From contig JAUGWO010000059.1 in the NCBI GenBank assembly GCA_049724395.1, forward strand, positions 186,001 through 250,000: a DNA stretch of 64,000 nt, in the 5' to 3' direction. Under the pieces are notes generated by a model. That model was not told where the DNA came from. It was given only the letters and a program-made list of their open reading frames with translations, and made no database searches. A program made the translations under genes and the position numbers. Source of the DNA: Spongospora subterranea f. sp. subterranea (lineage: Eukaryota; Endomyxa: Phytomyxea; Phytomyxea; Plasmodiophorida). Shown here in pieces: positions 11,701-22,437 of the stretch (its first letter is position 1; each line of letters opens with the position of its first letter).

Positions 11701-12998
11701 ATTGGCACCAGATCTCAGCAAATTTGGAACAAGGGGCGGATTAGTGTGAGAGGAGGACCTATGCACGATTAGATGATGACTGATTGACGCAGCTGAACCA
11801 TTTCGTATACACGAGGGAAATCAGCTCTTGACGGGCTTCTTTATTCGACACAGATTGCAGCACCGATTTCACACGGGCTGCATTGTCGGAAGGACAAACC
11901 CTGTGGACAGGAAATATGTTAGTGATTCTAACAACGAAAGGTCTTAACGATCCCGTACATCAGTGAACACAGGCCTTCAAGTGCTTCCCCATCCGCACCG
12001 GATTCGAGAAACTTTTTTGCAAGAAGCAAAACGTTAGAAGGATGGTCACTATGTAGAATCAATTTCAAAATAACTATGAACACGACAGAGCTGATCGATA
12101 TCGTACAAGACTGAAAGCAGGTCTTGAAGTGCTTCCGCATCTGCACCAGACTCAATCAATTTCTGTCCAAGATGTGCAAGATGCTCAGGAAGGTCTCTAT
12201 TAACAGGAAAAAAGGTGATTACTATAATCCTGAGGAAACAAAACCATCCCGTACAGGTCTGAAAACAGCCCTTGATGGGTTCCCACCATGGCATAACAAT
12301 CGATCATCTCTTTGGCCTTTCGCGCATTATCTGAAGGGCGTTCACTATGGAACAGGAGTTGAGATGTTGATAACGGTCATAATCAAGATCAACGATCCCG
12401 TACAAAATTGACATCACGTTGGGAAGTGCTTCGACGGGATTGCGTAAAAACACTGTGGCGGCACTGGACAAACTGCATTTCAGAACACGACAAACCGAAA
12501 TTTCGATAACAAACCGACAGAAGATCCTTAAACAATTTTGTAACAAGAGAAACCGTCCTCGCTGTCCGCTCGGACTGTGTCCCGCCATTGGACCTGATTC
12601 CATTTACCAACTCGTCAAAGTGCCTATTGATCAACCGGAGCAAGTAAACGCTGTGATGACCAGATATGAATGGGCGGGTACACCAAGGGCCGGCACTGTC
12701 AACTCACTAAATGTCAATAGGTCCTGAAGAATCAGACACACTATCGCTTTCGACAGGAAGCTCGACACCGTGTCGGAACTGATCGTTATCGCATAACAAA
12801 GGAAGTATTTCATTGATGACTCTCGTCACCGCATCATATTCTCGCTCTCTAGATATTAACACTTCCTCACTGGAAAATGATACAATGGTCAGATAACGAT
12901 TTGTGTCGTTGAGAATATGACCCTGTTTGTTACCTATTGGATGAACCAGATACCAGGAAAACCAAGAACGCAACTGCAATAATGAACAACGTCGCCAT
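8790..12998 (-). CDS. Secreted repeat protein encoded by an array of uniform 90-base exons
   Basis: The chosen start (ATG at 12998-12996) gives a clean signal peptide (MATLFIIAVAFLVFLVSGSS). It is followed by a phase-2 intron at 12933. Downstream comes a run of exons read directly: 12623-12519, 12472-12404, then 12344-12255, 12196-12107, 12048-11959, 11900-11811, 11758-11669, 11612-11523, 11464-11375, 11317-11228, 11170-11078, 11026-10937, 10881-10810 and 10751-10617. Nine of these are exactly 90 bases. Each encodes about 30 residues with a core like LIESGADAEALQDLLSVL. Introns are 51-58 bases and in phase 2, with GTACGG-like donors. Below 10.6 kb come C-terminal exons of another composition (NNHWQFIDSI, SDHLLATN, RKFVRKLTTLW), ending at 8790. 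The exons between 12.93 and 12.63 kb and between 10.6 and 9.4 kb are only partly resolved. No family was recognised; helical repeats are likely. Confidence 0.7.
10617..12623 (-). repeat. Tandem exon array, unit about 147 bases (exon + intron)
   Basis: The repeat period from exon start to exon start is 148, 148, 148, 142, 146, 148, 147, 147 and 144 bases across 12344-11026. It is conserved even though the exon sequences have diverged to about 30-45% protein identity by eye. Every unit is a phase 2-2 exon plus one intron, so units can be gained, lost or skipped without breaking the frame. The donor (TTGTACGG type) and acceptor (ATAG or ACAG) lie at the same place in each unit. Confidence 0.85.
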
Positions 12999-13340
12999 GT
13001 ATTTAACACATCATTATGGAAATGGCGTTTGTAAATCGCGTAAGTTGTTTGCGGACTTGTATGTTTACTGACAATACAGTGACCGGCGGGTTGGATGAAC
13101 TGGATGTTAGTCCGTGAGTTGGGTCAGATGACCTCTCTTGTATATCTCTGCCCCTCCTCGATGTACCTCACGGAGTGCACGTCTGGCAACCACGGCATTA
13201 CCCAAAACTCCATAATCAGGCCGTTAATGTCATTTCGCAAATGTCCGTCAAGCGTCTGGCACATTATGGGCGCTCCATAACAAAACGCCATAACGCGCCC
13301 AAAATGACATTTTGAAAATGGAGCTCTGACCTCCATTTTG
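12999..13340. other. Short-repeat rich upstream region
   Basis: The sequence upstream of the repeat-protein gene contains several copies of a GCTCCATAA/CATTATGG motif in both orientations (about 13010, 13262, 13340). It ends where the next Harbinger coding region begins. A related motif occurs near 14771 inside that element, so these may be subterminal repeats of the transposon. No gene seen. Confidence 0.35.
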
Positions 13341-15030
13341 GCTCCATAACTGCAAAGCCATGGTTGATGATCATGCGTTTTCCTATATCTTTTACCCTGG
13401 TCTATACTGGGCTGTGCAACATGTTATCAAGGAGCCCCGTCATACTTGGTCTTTCTCTGGCAAGGCTTGGGTCACCGAACTGCTGGATGGTAATCCCACG
13501 TCGTTTCCCAAACCAGATGAGGATGCAGCGAGAAACCTTCTTGACTATTATTCACATCATGTTGGAGAAAGGTGTCTTGGGACCGAGTCGCCATGTATCG
13601 GTAGAAGAAAAATTTGACATATTTTCTTTATACCGTATTGTCGGACAATATGCCTCAAATTGGCAAACTCAACAAATGTTTCAGCGAAGCGGGTGGACCA
13701 TCACAAAATGTTTTAACAAATCAGTCAATGCGATGAAGGCAATCCATCCTGACATATTTCGCTTGCCAGCACTCCACTGCCCCGCAGAGATTAGGGAAAA
13801 TCCGAAAATATATTTCTATTTTCAAGATTGTATCGGGGCCAATGATAGAACTCATATTCCGTGCACTCCTGTTCGAGGCTTTTCGAGACCGTTCCGCAAC
13901 CGAAAAGGCTATTGTAGTCAAGATGTCCTGACGGCATGCACGTTCGACCTGCGATTTACATATGTTTTCGCAAGGTGGGAGGGATCGGCATCCGACGGTG
14001 GTGTCTTCGCAGAAAGCTTCAAGGATTTCAATATTTGGTAAGGCATGGTATACAAAGGAACGCGGGTTCTTATGGGTCGGGTAATCCTGGTGTACTACCA
14101 GGGTTTCCCTACTTCCGCCTGGCCGCTACAAGTAGTGGGTATTTACTGAAGGAACATGCTTCGCATATTTGAAAAACAATTCAGGTTTCGGGTGGGATGC
14201 CATCACGCAAGTCCCGACAGCCGCCGACCAAGTTTGGGCAGCTTATTGAAACTAACAATGTTTTTATCGGAATTTCGGACGACACCTTTCCCGTTACCTG
14301 TCAAACGTTGGAGATGGAGACGGTAGGTCTTCGCTTTCGCCGACCAGAACTGTGTGAGATGAAAAGAATCCAGGGGGCATCCCCGTGTGCTCGCCTGTAG
14401 CGACGGCGCCGCTGACCAGAATCATGTCACGGGCAAGGTGTCGTCAGAAATTTCCGAAATTTTTGTTAGTTTCAATAACCACTGCCCGAACTTCGTCGGG
14501 GGCTATCGGGACTTTCGTGACGACATCCCACTCGAAACCTGGTTGTTTTTCAAATACTCTTCTTCAAAGCATGCAGACGGGACTTGATCTTCCCCGGAAG
14601 TAGCCGCCCATCCGCGAGCTTCCCGCCTGCAGCTGCACGACTAGAAACTGGTCCTTGGTTGCGTCGCATACGGTTCTGTGATGGTTCTCCGATGGCGTCA
14701 TTGGGGGAACTGTCTGGGGAACGGGACAACTTTCTGAGGACTGTGTAATTGAGTGTCTGGCAAACAATCGCTCCATAATGGCAAATCGAGGCACCAACAC
14801 ACCTGCAAGAATACTGCTTTCAGTTGCTGAGGCAGGTTCATTTGGAATTGAAATACGCCTCCTTTAGCACGTATATTGATACCGTGCTCCATGAAGAGCG
14901 TCGTGCTGTTCGGATCCAAATGATTGGTTTTCCCATTGCGCAACCGCCTAGACAGAAGAGACGTGGAATAGTCGCGATTGCAATGACCGTCTTGGAGGAT
15001 CTCCCTGACCTACAAGAACCACGTTGATGT
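13341..15030 (+). mobile_element. PIF/Harbinger transposon, two opposed ORFs, decayed
   Basis: The plus strand carries most of a Harbinger DDE transposase (13364-14041). It has VSVEEKFDIF, the QRSGWTITKC helix-turn-helix end, CIGANDRTHIP at the first Asp site (Asn-Asp in place of the usual FDGTH), RNRKGYCSQD and the second Asp site RWEGSASDGG. A frameshifted tail runs on to about 14170 (LLKEHASHI). The minus strand from about 15000 to 14200 carries traces of the partner Myb/SANT-like protein (PGFEWDVVTK near 14540). The opposed ORF layout is the usual one. The catalytic Glu block is missing, so it is inactive. Its exact ends were not found. Confidence 0.75.
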
Positions 15031-16100
15031 TCTCACTGATTTTTTCACCAAATAATGGGTCAATGCCATGCTGATCCTTTGTATAGAGGAAGAGAGAAGC
15101 GTGAAAGGCATCTCAATCGTGCAAATCTCATCAGGATATAAATCATCGCCTTCGCATGTCATGTTCACACCACTGCTGATATACTGATTATCAATGTCGT
15201 GGTTATGATCAAGGACAATGCTTTTCCAGAAATAAATATTAGCCGAGCAATTATAGCAGAAAGTATATCCAAGGGCACGTCGATTTTACTCCAAGTTTGC
15301 ATTTGGCAAATTATTATTGCAATAAAATTTCCCTTTGGAGGTAACTCGATCTCGCGTTAACACTAACGCACAGACAATTAACATAGAGACAAACCCAAAC
15401 AGCTGCTCGGATTGCTCATTCGTAACCTTGTTCACGTCCTAGATCGCCCTGAACCCGATATATTTAGCAAAAAATTGTACCTTGGCTTCAAGAGCCTCAA
15501 ACGAAGAGAATGTATCATCTAACGAAAGAGACCATAGAGTGGAGAGTGAATTGATCAGGTGCAAGCGAAAGGGCAACCTCAAACGGTACAAGGTATTGGG
15601 TATGGTGCTTGCGTCCCTAAAGTACCAAATACCCATAAAATCTAGATTGTTGCAATTGGAGCACGTCGCTAATCTATTTCGTTGTGCACCATTACCAGAA
15701 CGAACCAATGAGACCTGACGATGCAAGTTCGTGGAATTCGGAGCTTATTTCAGCGACACAGGGTTAGATAATACCTGAGGAAAGGATGACATTTGAAGAC
15801 GGGGGAGCGGGGGTGACTAGATCGGATCCAATGGAGATGACGGGTCAGATTTATGAAATAGTGTTGTGGTCGGCGATGTCGTGTTATTGTAATAATACCC
15901 TTGACCGTTGCCTTCAGGTAAAATATGGCAACAGACTCCCTCGACCGCTATCGTCAATTTCGAACATTCGCTTTTTGATGTGATTGTTGGCTGAATATAT
16001 AACATCTCACAATCCGTATTTCATAACCCATTATGATTATTCCGACAAATCGGTTCTATGTCAAACATTCTACGCTTATCCAGGTACACGATTTCCAAAC
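15031..16100. other. No confident gene
   Basis: There are short ORFs only. On the minus strand near 15945 there is an EF-hand-like string (FEIDDSGRGS), and near 15640 a CSNCNN motif. A short intron could lie between them. The rest of any EF-hand or ZZ domain is not visible, so I do not call a gene. Confidence 0.3.
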
Positions 16101-18915
16101 CGAAGATGATTTGGTTGTTCTCTATACTGGGTGGGATCTATTGTCATCTCTTCCACTGTCATCATATCTGATGGTAGCCGACTATTAGATTCAACTACAA
16201 CATCAATCGACATCAATCGAGCATGGGTTTCCATAGCGGAGGAAGGTGTTGAATCCACATATGTATCTCTGCCAATGTTGGCCAGAATCCAACGGAATTA
16301 TACCGAGACAAGTTGATATGAATACAAGAGAATGATCCTACACTTAAACGCATCAGGTTTATTTGACTTCATCTAACTTAGTTGTTGAGTCATTGGAGGG
16401 TCAACCCTTATCTAAACCTTGTGATGACCGAGAATCATATTGACAGATATCAGATTCCTTTGTGTCTGTCCAGGACAGCAATTGTGAACTGAAAGTGGTA
16501 GTGTATACAAATTCGCCCCATCTCCGAATAAATTCCTCAACACTTCCAGCGCAATGACGATCTAAACAATTGTAAATAGGACGGCACCTTTTGACAAAAG
16601 CGGTTAAATCCGGATGAGGCGATCTCTGTAATGCTGTCTTCGTAATCACGAACTGATCATACTGTTCGAGAATTTCGGAAAGCGCTGGGAGGAGGTCTCG
16701 GGTTGATTTTTTGCGAAGATCACGTCTTGCTGGAATATCAAATGGTCGGTCGCTCGATCCGCATTGAATGGACTCCAAGCCGTGACATTTCCGCTTGTAG
16801 AATTCCCCATGTGCGAATTCAGTGCCCCATTTTCGAATCCACTCATTTGTATTTTGGCCACAGTGATGAACAAAGCACCCCCAGATGGGTTTCGAAGACT
16901 GGTTATAATATTGTCGGAAAACCTTTTGAGCCTCGGGGCCACTTGATTCGTATTTCTCGTTGAATTCAAAACACAGTTGAGTTTTTCTTCTGCGGTTTTT
17001 GACATTGAAACAGCAACAACAAGAGCATTGAGATCCAATAAACCGGAGTCTTTGTCTCTGAAAGCACAAATGTTAATCAGTTTTTTCTAAAAAAAGGCGA
17101 ATGAAAACCTGTTGTCAGGGTTTCTGACGATTTTCGTCCTCTGGTAACCGCAGGTGTTATGATTTAATCCACGACCGGGGCAGCATTTCAATCCAAAAAA
17201 ACGGTGCTTGAAACGCGTTCCCCAACGTGTCTGGAACAGGTCCATGTCTTTGCCACAACATTTCACAAGACATTGAAGGACGGGGATACAGTTGTTCTTG
17301 AGATAAACAATCACGTTATGACTAATACTGCAGAGCGATCTTCTGCCAGAGACCAGTTTCAAAACAAGATTCGAAATTAGGATCAGTTTTTTCAGGGTGC
17401 TGGTTGCCTTGGCAATTAGCCTAATTTCAGGAACATCGATGTTGTTTTGTCCGACCCCAACCTTATCCCGCCCCGACTTTCCGACCAACAGTAGTTCCAT
17501 CATGTGTTCCGTCGTGGCGACACTGTTGTGAAACTCGACCTGTTCTGTATTCGTCCCCTTTCCCTAAACAGACGATACCGTTTGTGATCATCAAACACCA
17601 GACAGAGCGGGGAACCAGAGTTCTGACCAGAAACACACAGAGACTATCATAGTCTTTGACCTCATCCAGGTCCCAGTTTAGGCGACGACAGAGCATTCTC
17701 AATCCCATTAAGTACTTGGCATTACGAAAATTAACGATTTTGTGAGTCCGCTTCGGAAATCCATTCTAGTACGCCAAAATCAGATATTGGTGATCACGAT
17801 TCTCGGCAATCGCCTTACTGGCACGAAATTCTCACGAACGTCAACAGGCTGGTTTTGTGAATTAATCGTATTTTCGATGCGGCAATCGAAAGTTGTGCCC
17901 TCAATGCTTTCTGTTGACTGTTGACCATCAATACTGATACGGGATTCATCACGGTTTGAACTCGTGCTCGGGGTCCAATCCTAACACAAACTTAGCAAAG
18001 CCAAACACAATTTGGAAATGGACTGAACGGGGAAGTGTCTGGAAGAACTGTCACCAAACTGATGGGCGTTTCTGTTATCGGGCACGAAATTCTCGGGAAA
18101 GTCCTTTGACGGCAACATTTCCGAATCAATAGGAATCCGATTTAGATCGATAAGGTAATGAAGGTTCTCGCCCTCTTGTCTCAACTGTTGAGAATCCATA
18201 CTGATATGGGACGCGTCAATTTTCAAACCCGGTCCCGAGTGCCATTCCTAAAAAGCCCTCAACAAGCCAGATCTTTATATGAAGATGAACAGAACAACCA
18301 CATTCATCGAAGAACTTTCATCAAACTGGTCGACGTTTCTGTTATCGGGCACGAGAATCTCGGGAAAGTCTTTTGATGGCAACATTTCCGAATCAATAGG
18401 AATTCGATTTAGATCGATAAGGCAATCGACTTTCTCGCTCTCTTGGCTCAACTGTTGAGAATCGATACTGATATGGGACAGGTCAATTTTCAAACCCGGA
18501 CCCGAGTGCCATTCCTAAAAACGCACTTAACAAGCCGATATCTCTATCTTTGGAGCGATATTCCGCCATCCATACCGAGAATGTCGAGGAGACGATTGTT
18601 ATTGTGTCGGCATTGACCTGACCGGACCCAAGCGGTTCGCCCCGAACATGACCATGTTCGGTTGTCACAGATCGAGTCGGTCTGGTCGCCACCAGCAACA
18701 ATATCAACAAGTTGAGGACACGCATTGGAGGAATGGACGGCGCAACAGTAGCGCGGTTCGCCATCGGGCAAGGATGAGTTCAGAGTTGAGGATGAGAACG
18801 GGAACATATCTATGTGTTATACACCAGGGTAAAGATTACCCTCATCCTCTCCCACCTATTCAACTTTCCTGTTGTGATTTGATATTGTATTTGATATGTC
18901 CGTTGTTCTACTACA
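16101..18915. repeat. Left arm of a large inverted duplication
   Basis: This arm matches, in reverse orientation, 25231 to about 28030. Similarity is high over about 2.8 kb, including introns and intergenic sequence, with small indels. For example, about 35 bases at 16120-16155 are missing in the other arm. The inner boundary is sharp: identity stops right after TTCTACTACA near 18915, and at 25231 in the partner. The outer boundary fades near 16100. The arm carries one gene reading outward. Confidence 0.9.
16401..18725 (-). CDS. Secreted modular repeat protein, left paralogue of an inverted pair
   Basis: The ATG at 18725 starts a signal peptide (MRVLNLLILLLVATRPTRSV). It is followed by two closely similar modules of about 75 residues, one 18516-18300 and one 18250-18030, sharing LIDLNRIPIDSEMLPSKDFP, and a third diverged one (about 17990-17840). 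Next come a Cys-containing segment (LCRRLNWDLDEVKDYD, about 17690) and three copies of a domain with Cys, Trp-Gly and Cys spacing: TRWGTRF (17220), WIRKWG (16840) and FIRRWG (16530), each followed by Cys-rich ends. Introns are short, with TTTTTAG acceptors before the GAATGGCACTCGGG repeat starts. The reading frames agree with the right copy through many substitutions, which suggests both were under protein-level selection. No known family. Exact exon joins are partly inferred. Confidence 0.6.
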
Positions 18916-19114
18916 TTCCAGAGGTGCGCAATAATATATTGTGGGTAAAAATTGTAAGAGAATATGTAGAACATTTAAAACAAATGATGAGGCTATTAAA
19001 TTCCGCGATGAAACATTATTAAATATAGATGATTGATATTTTTGTAAAAAATTAAAAAAATGAAAATATTTATAATTAACAATATGAAAGATCTAATTAA
19101 ATTTTACAATATAG
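18916..19114. other. AT-rich spacer
   Basis: A strongly A+T-rich stretch between the left duplication arm and the next TIR element, with no ORF of interest. It lies upstream of the left secreted-protein gene and may hold part of its promoter. Confidence 0.4.
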
Positions 19115-20389
19115 GAGTAATACTTGAAAATTCGGGTGAGTTTCAAAATGTGCAAAAAAAAAGCTGGACATGGAACAGGACAATCACCCATTGCTGCCTG
19201 AAATCCCGAAATGGAGTTTCGGTTCAAAAGAGCTGTGCGAACGTCAACTAGCTCATGTGGAAGAAGCGCTGAGTTTCCCTGGGCTTGGTAGTCCGGTAAA
19301 TCAACTTTAGTGAGCCTTTGGTACCTGTGTTATGACAGTGTTTAGCTCCGGGATTGAGTAAATCGATTCGTACCTGTTCTTAACAGCGGCAAGTTCGCGG
19401 GGAGATCCACAGCGCCACAGCTGCGGACGTGATGCATGGAAACGACAACCGCTCAACACTCCCGAATCATAGAGCGTGATACAGTTGTGGCATGGCTCTT
19501 GATACGGCCCTCCCTGATTCTTCGCCACGTGCAGGTTCGAGACAGCACTCAGGAGCTGATTACAAGCGCCGGGATCGTTCCATGCCCCGACGACACGATT
19601 GCCGTGCCTGTAAAGTAATCCCGGATCGGGCCAACACGAGATGCGTCTGATGCGGCATCGGCAAATATCGACAAGGGAGTTCCGGAAGGCAGCACCTTGA
19701 AACCAATATAAGCCATGTGAGCAATGGGCAAGTGAGTTGCGAGATGCCATACCTTAAAGTCGATATAGGCCATAAGCGAATCGGCGCTCATGCTCGGACA
19801 GAATTCCAAGGGTGCGTTCTCGCTGAAAACGACGAGAGACGCAAAATCAAAAATTCTCTTCAGAAACAATATCAAACCCCGGAAAACGGATCCGTATTGC
19901 CTGGAGGAATTGGCCGCTAACACTCGCGACCCCATTAGGCCAACCTTCGTTGCCGACAGCGACAAGCCATTCGAGACATGACGTCTTGAACTTTGCTCGC
20001 CACAGCATCCTCCTCAGCCGGCGTTAGACCCTTCATGCGCGTTGGCGATTGTTTGAGTTGCCGTCTCCTGACGTCGTGCGGCGCGGTATCCCCCTCATCG
20101 ACCTGGGATTGATCCATCCCGATCGATTTTCGAACCCAGGTTCGTTTCAAACCGAACCAGGTTCGTTCACATTCCTTTTCATTGTTGGTGTATAATAGGC
20201 ATGTAAATATATATTCAAGTCCAATGGATAAATAAATACTATATACTGATCCCAGACTTCACTGGAAACAACTGGGATGAATTTAAGCGGAAACATGAAC
20301 TACAGTTCATAATCATGGGTATAATAACTCAAATGGAACTGCTAATTTATCCCCCACATTTTAAAACTCACCCGAATTATCAAGTATTA
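19115..20389. mobile_element. Unknown element bounded by inverted repeats of about 38 bases
   Basis: TAATACTTGAAAATTCGGGTG at the left (about 19118) is matched in reverse by the sequence ending at 20389, with about 35 of 38 positions alike. Inside are overlapping minus-strand ORFs (19549-19965, 19307-19750, 19935-20150). Their products match nothing I recognise; one has the stretch GLTPAEEDAVASKVQDVM. The right end is abutted exactly by a pogo remnant, so one insertion targeted the other's edge. It is probably a DNA transposon of about 1.27 kb, class unknown. Confidence 0.5.
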
Positions 20390-20963
20390 CAGTAAGCATT
20401 CGCTTAAGTCCGCGTCGCGGATAAGTCCGCATTGTAAATGAACAAAAATGTGGATCAACATATTCGGAAATTTTTATTGAGATTGAGTAAATCCAAAATC
20501 GTGTAGAGTCATTTGCCGACTTTCAGCGATTCTCTCTCTTGAAATCATCGAAACTGCTTGCTGTATGATATCATTTGCCGATAGTATGTTGTTGAGCATT
20601 CCATCAATCTTGCCTTGAACCAAAAATCGTGATTCTGGTAGATTGCGAATTCTTGAATTGAGGTCAACAACGTGCAAGAGAATGTCGTGGATTGAATTCT
20701 TTACAAATTATTCGTCAATCTCGACTGAGCCCTCCGAAATCACTTCATCGTTTCCTGGTTCGACTTCATCCTCCTCGTTCTCAAATTAATTTCCAATATC
20801 TTCAATAACCGCTTGTTGATACACTTCAGAATCGGGTTCATCCAAACCCAACCGGAATTTTCGTACAAGACGAGGACTGCAATGCGCTAAAAGTCCGCAA
20901 CCTTCGGATAAGTCCGCAGTAGGCAGCCAAGATCAAGGTGCGGACTTAGGGAAATGATTACTG
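20390..20963. mobile_element. pogo/Tigger-like short transposon with TA target duplication
   Basis: The ends are CAGTAAGCATTCGCTTAAGT and the inverted match ACTTAGGGAAATGATTACTG, flanked by TA at 20388-20389 and 20964-20965. Subterminal TAAGTCCGC motifs repeat at both ends. The minus strand inside reads as an acidic C-terminal region (20870-20500: NEEDEVEPGNDEV, then RERIAESRQM) like the tail of pogo-type transposases; the DDD catalytic core is gone. It is a deletion derivative of 574 bases that an active relative could have moved. Confidence 0.7.
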
Positions 20964-21011
20964 TATGTAGGTATTACCTTTGTTGGGTCTGTGTATATAA
21001 CTAAGTTATTC

Positions 21012-21068
21012 CACTGGGGCACTTATTTTTGGGTGGACTGTCCATGCGTGGATAGTCCACCCAAACCC
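21012..21068. repeat. Short dispersed repeat with palindromic core (copy 1)
   Basis: It contains CCACTGGGGCACTTATTTTT followed by a hairpin, GGGTGGAC...GTCCACCC, around TCCATGCGTGGATA. Related copies are at 47938-48010 and 50750-50800. It lies directly against the left end of the Harbinger element. Confidence 0.6.
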
Positions 21069-21297
21069 TAAGGGCTCGTTTGGATGCCAAGCATTATCCG
21101 GATATTTGGGCCGAATATCCGGATATTGGCGATATCCGGATATTTTTCAAAAGTGGCTCGTTTGGACGTCATTTTCCCGGAGAAAAATATCCGGATATTG
21201 GGCCCAATATCCGGATAAAAAATATTCTACTCTGACCTGGAAATTTTGGGGATATTGCGTGGAGGTCTACCTCGTGTCATCACGCCTGCTCTCTACA

Positions 21298-22370
21298 ATG
21301 CCGACGCAGGCATCTTCCATTCCGACGAAGATAACGAGTAGAGCCGCGTGGAGCCTGGACAAGGATGAAGCCTTGGTGGCGCTGTTGATTCAGCAAGCTA
21401 ATAATGGAAAACGGGCTGATACTGGCTTTAAGAAAGAAGCATGGACCTATGTCCATGCTTCTTTCAATCAGCGTTTCCACACTGACTATAGTGTAGAAAA
21501 AAATGAAAACAAGGATCAAATAAGTAAGAGTATGGCAACCATAAATTGTACTTTTTTCAGACTGTTTCCAGCTGAAGAAGTGCCACTCTACGTTTTCCCG
21601 CGTGAAAAACAATAGTGGCTTTGGCTGGGACGAAGTTCGCCAGATTCCCACAGCGTCCGATTCTGTGTGGGACGCATACCTTCTAGTTGGTCCCCAATCT
21701 TTGAAATGATTCCATGAATTAATCAAACTACTACGTACAGGTGCACCCACAGGCAAAACCGTACAGGACAACGACTCTACCCCTGTTTAACGAGTTGGAA
21801 GAGCTTTTCGTTGGAGCATCAGCGACCGGCTCTCGATCTCTGGCATCGGATGGATTTTTCCAAATTGACAGCCATTCTCGCGAAATTCAGTCATCATCGT
21901 CAGGATCGTTGTCATCGTCATCATCATCAGGCAATGATGATGCTGCTGCGGAATCTTTTTATCAAGACGAGCACGAAGATTCATTTGATGATCGATTTGT
22001 GTCTCCATTAACTTCCAGAATTCAACCAAAGAAAAGAGCGTCATTGCCTGACCCGATGCCGAAGAAAATTATCAAGAAAAGCAAGCCATCCACTCAGATG
22101 CATGCTTCAACTCCAGAATCTGCTGGCAGAGTTCGGGTGACCGGCGCGTCTTTGCTTGCACAAGCAATCAATGGGCTGAATAGTCAGCCAACCGTCACTC
22201 ACGGGCACAACGCCGTAAAGATTCTCCAAGAATCTTACAAGTTTTCTGAACCGGATATGATAAAAGCTTTCAATTTGATGTTGGACGTCAACAAAGCAGC
22301 TCTTTTTACCGCTATGGCTCCAGGCAAACTAAGAGACGCTTGGTTGCAAAGCGAGTTAACCATGGAATAA
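21298..22370 (+). CDS. Harbinger Myb/SANT-like DNA-binding partner protein
   Basis: Three exons, 21298-21523, 21561-21685 and 21741-22370, with introns of 37 and 55 bases, give 326 residues without a stop. The N-terminus holds the Myb/SANT-like region: AAWSLDKDEALV at the start, KRADTGFKKEAW, then SGFGWDEVRQ after the first intron. The middle is Ser- and acid-rich. There is a basic patch (PKKIIKKSKP) and a C-terminal helical segment. In this superfamily the partner protein brings the transposase into the nucleus and onto the element ends. The joins are inferred from frame and from the parallel protein at 60.9-62.0 kb. Confidence 0.85.
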
Positions 22371-22437
22371 ATTTATTGGCGATTATCCAAAATAGTCTGG
22401 TATTGACACCACATTGCTGCTGCAATGCCGTCCCGCA

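Noticed and set aside
10617-12623. Regular spacing of about 147 bases first looked like a CRISPR array or a satellite
   Set aside because: The repeated parts are coding, diverged in sequence and bounded by GT-AG splice sites. There are no identical short repeats with unique spacers.
10617-12623. Ankyrin repeats (the LLxSGAD core is ankyrin-like)
   Set aside because: The TPLHxAA motif and 33-residue period are absent; the period is 30 residues and the C-terminal half differs.
15439-16005. Dystrophin-like EF-hand and ZZ zinc finger on the minus strand
   Set aside because: Only FEIDDSGRGS and CSNC are suggestive. The remaining ZZ cysteines and EF-hand positions are not found after any plausible splice.
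19307-19965. Copia RNase H-like reading of the minus-strand ORFs
   Set aside because: The spacing of conserved residues does not fit and the segment is bounded by its own inverted repeats.
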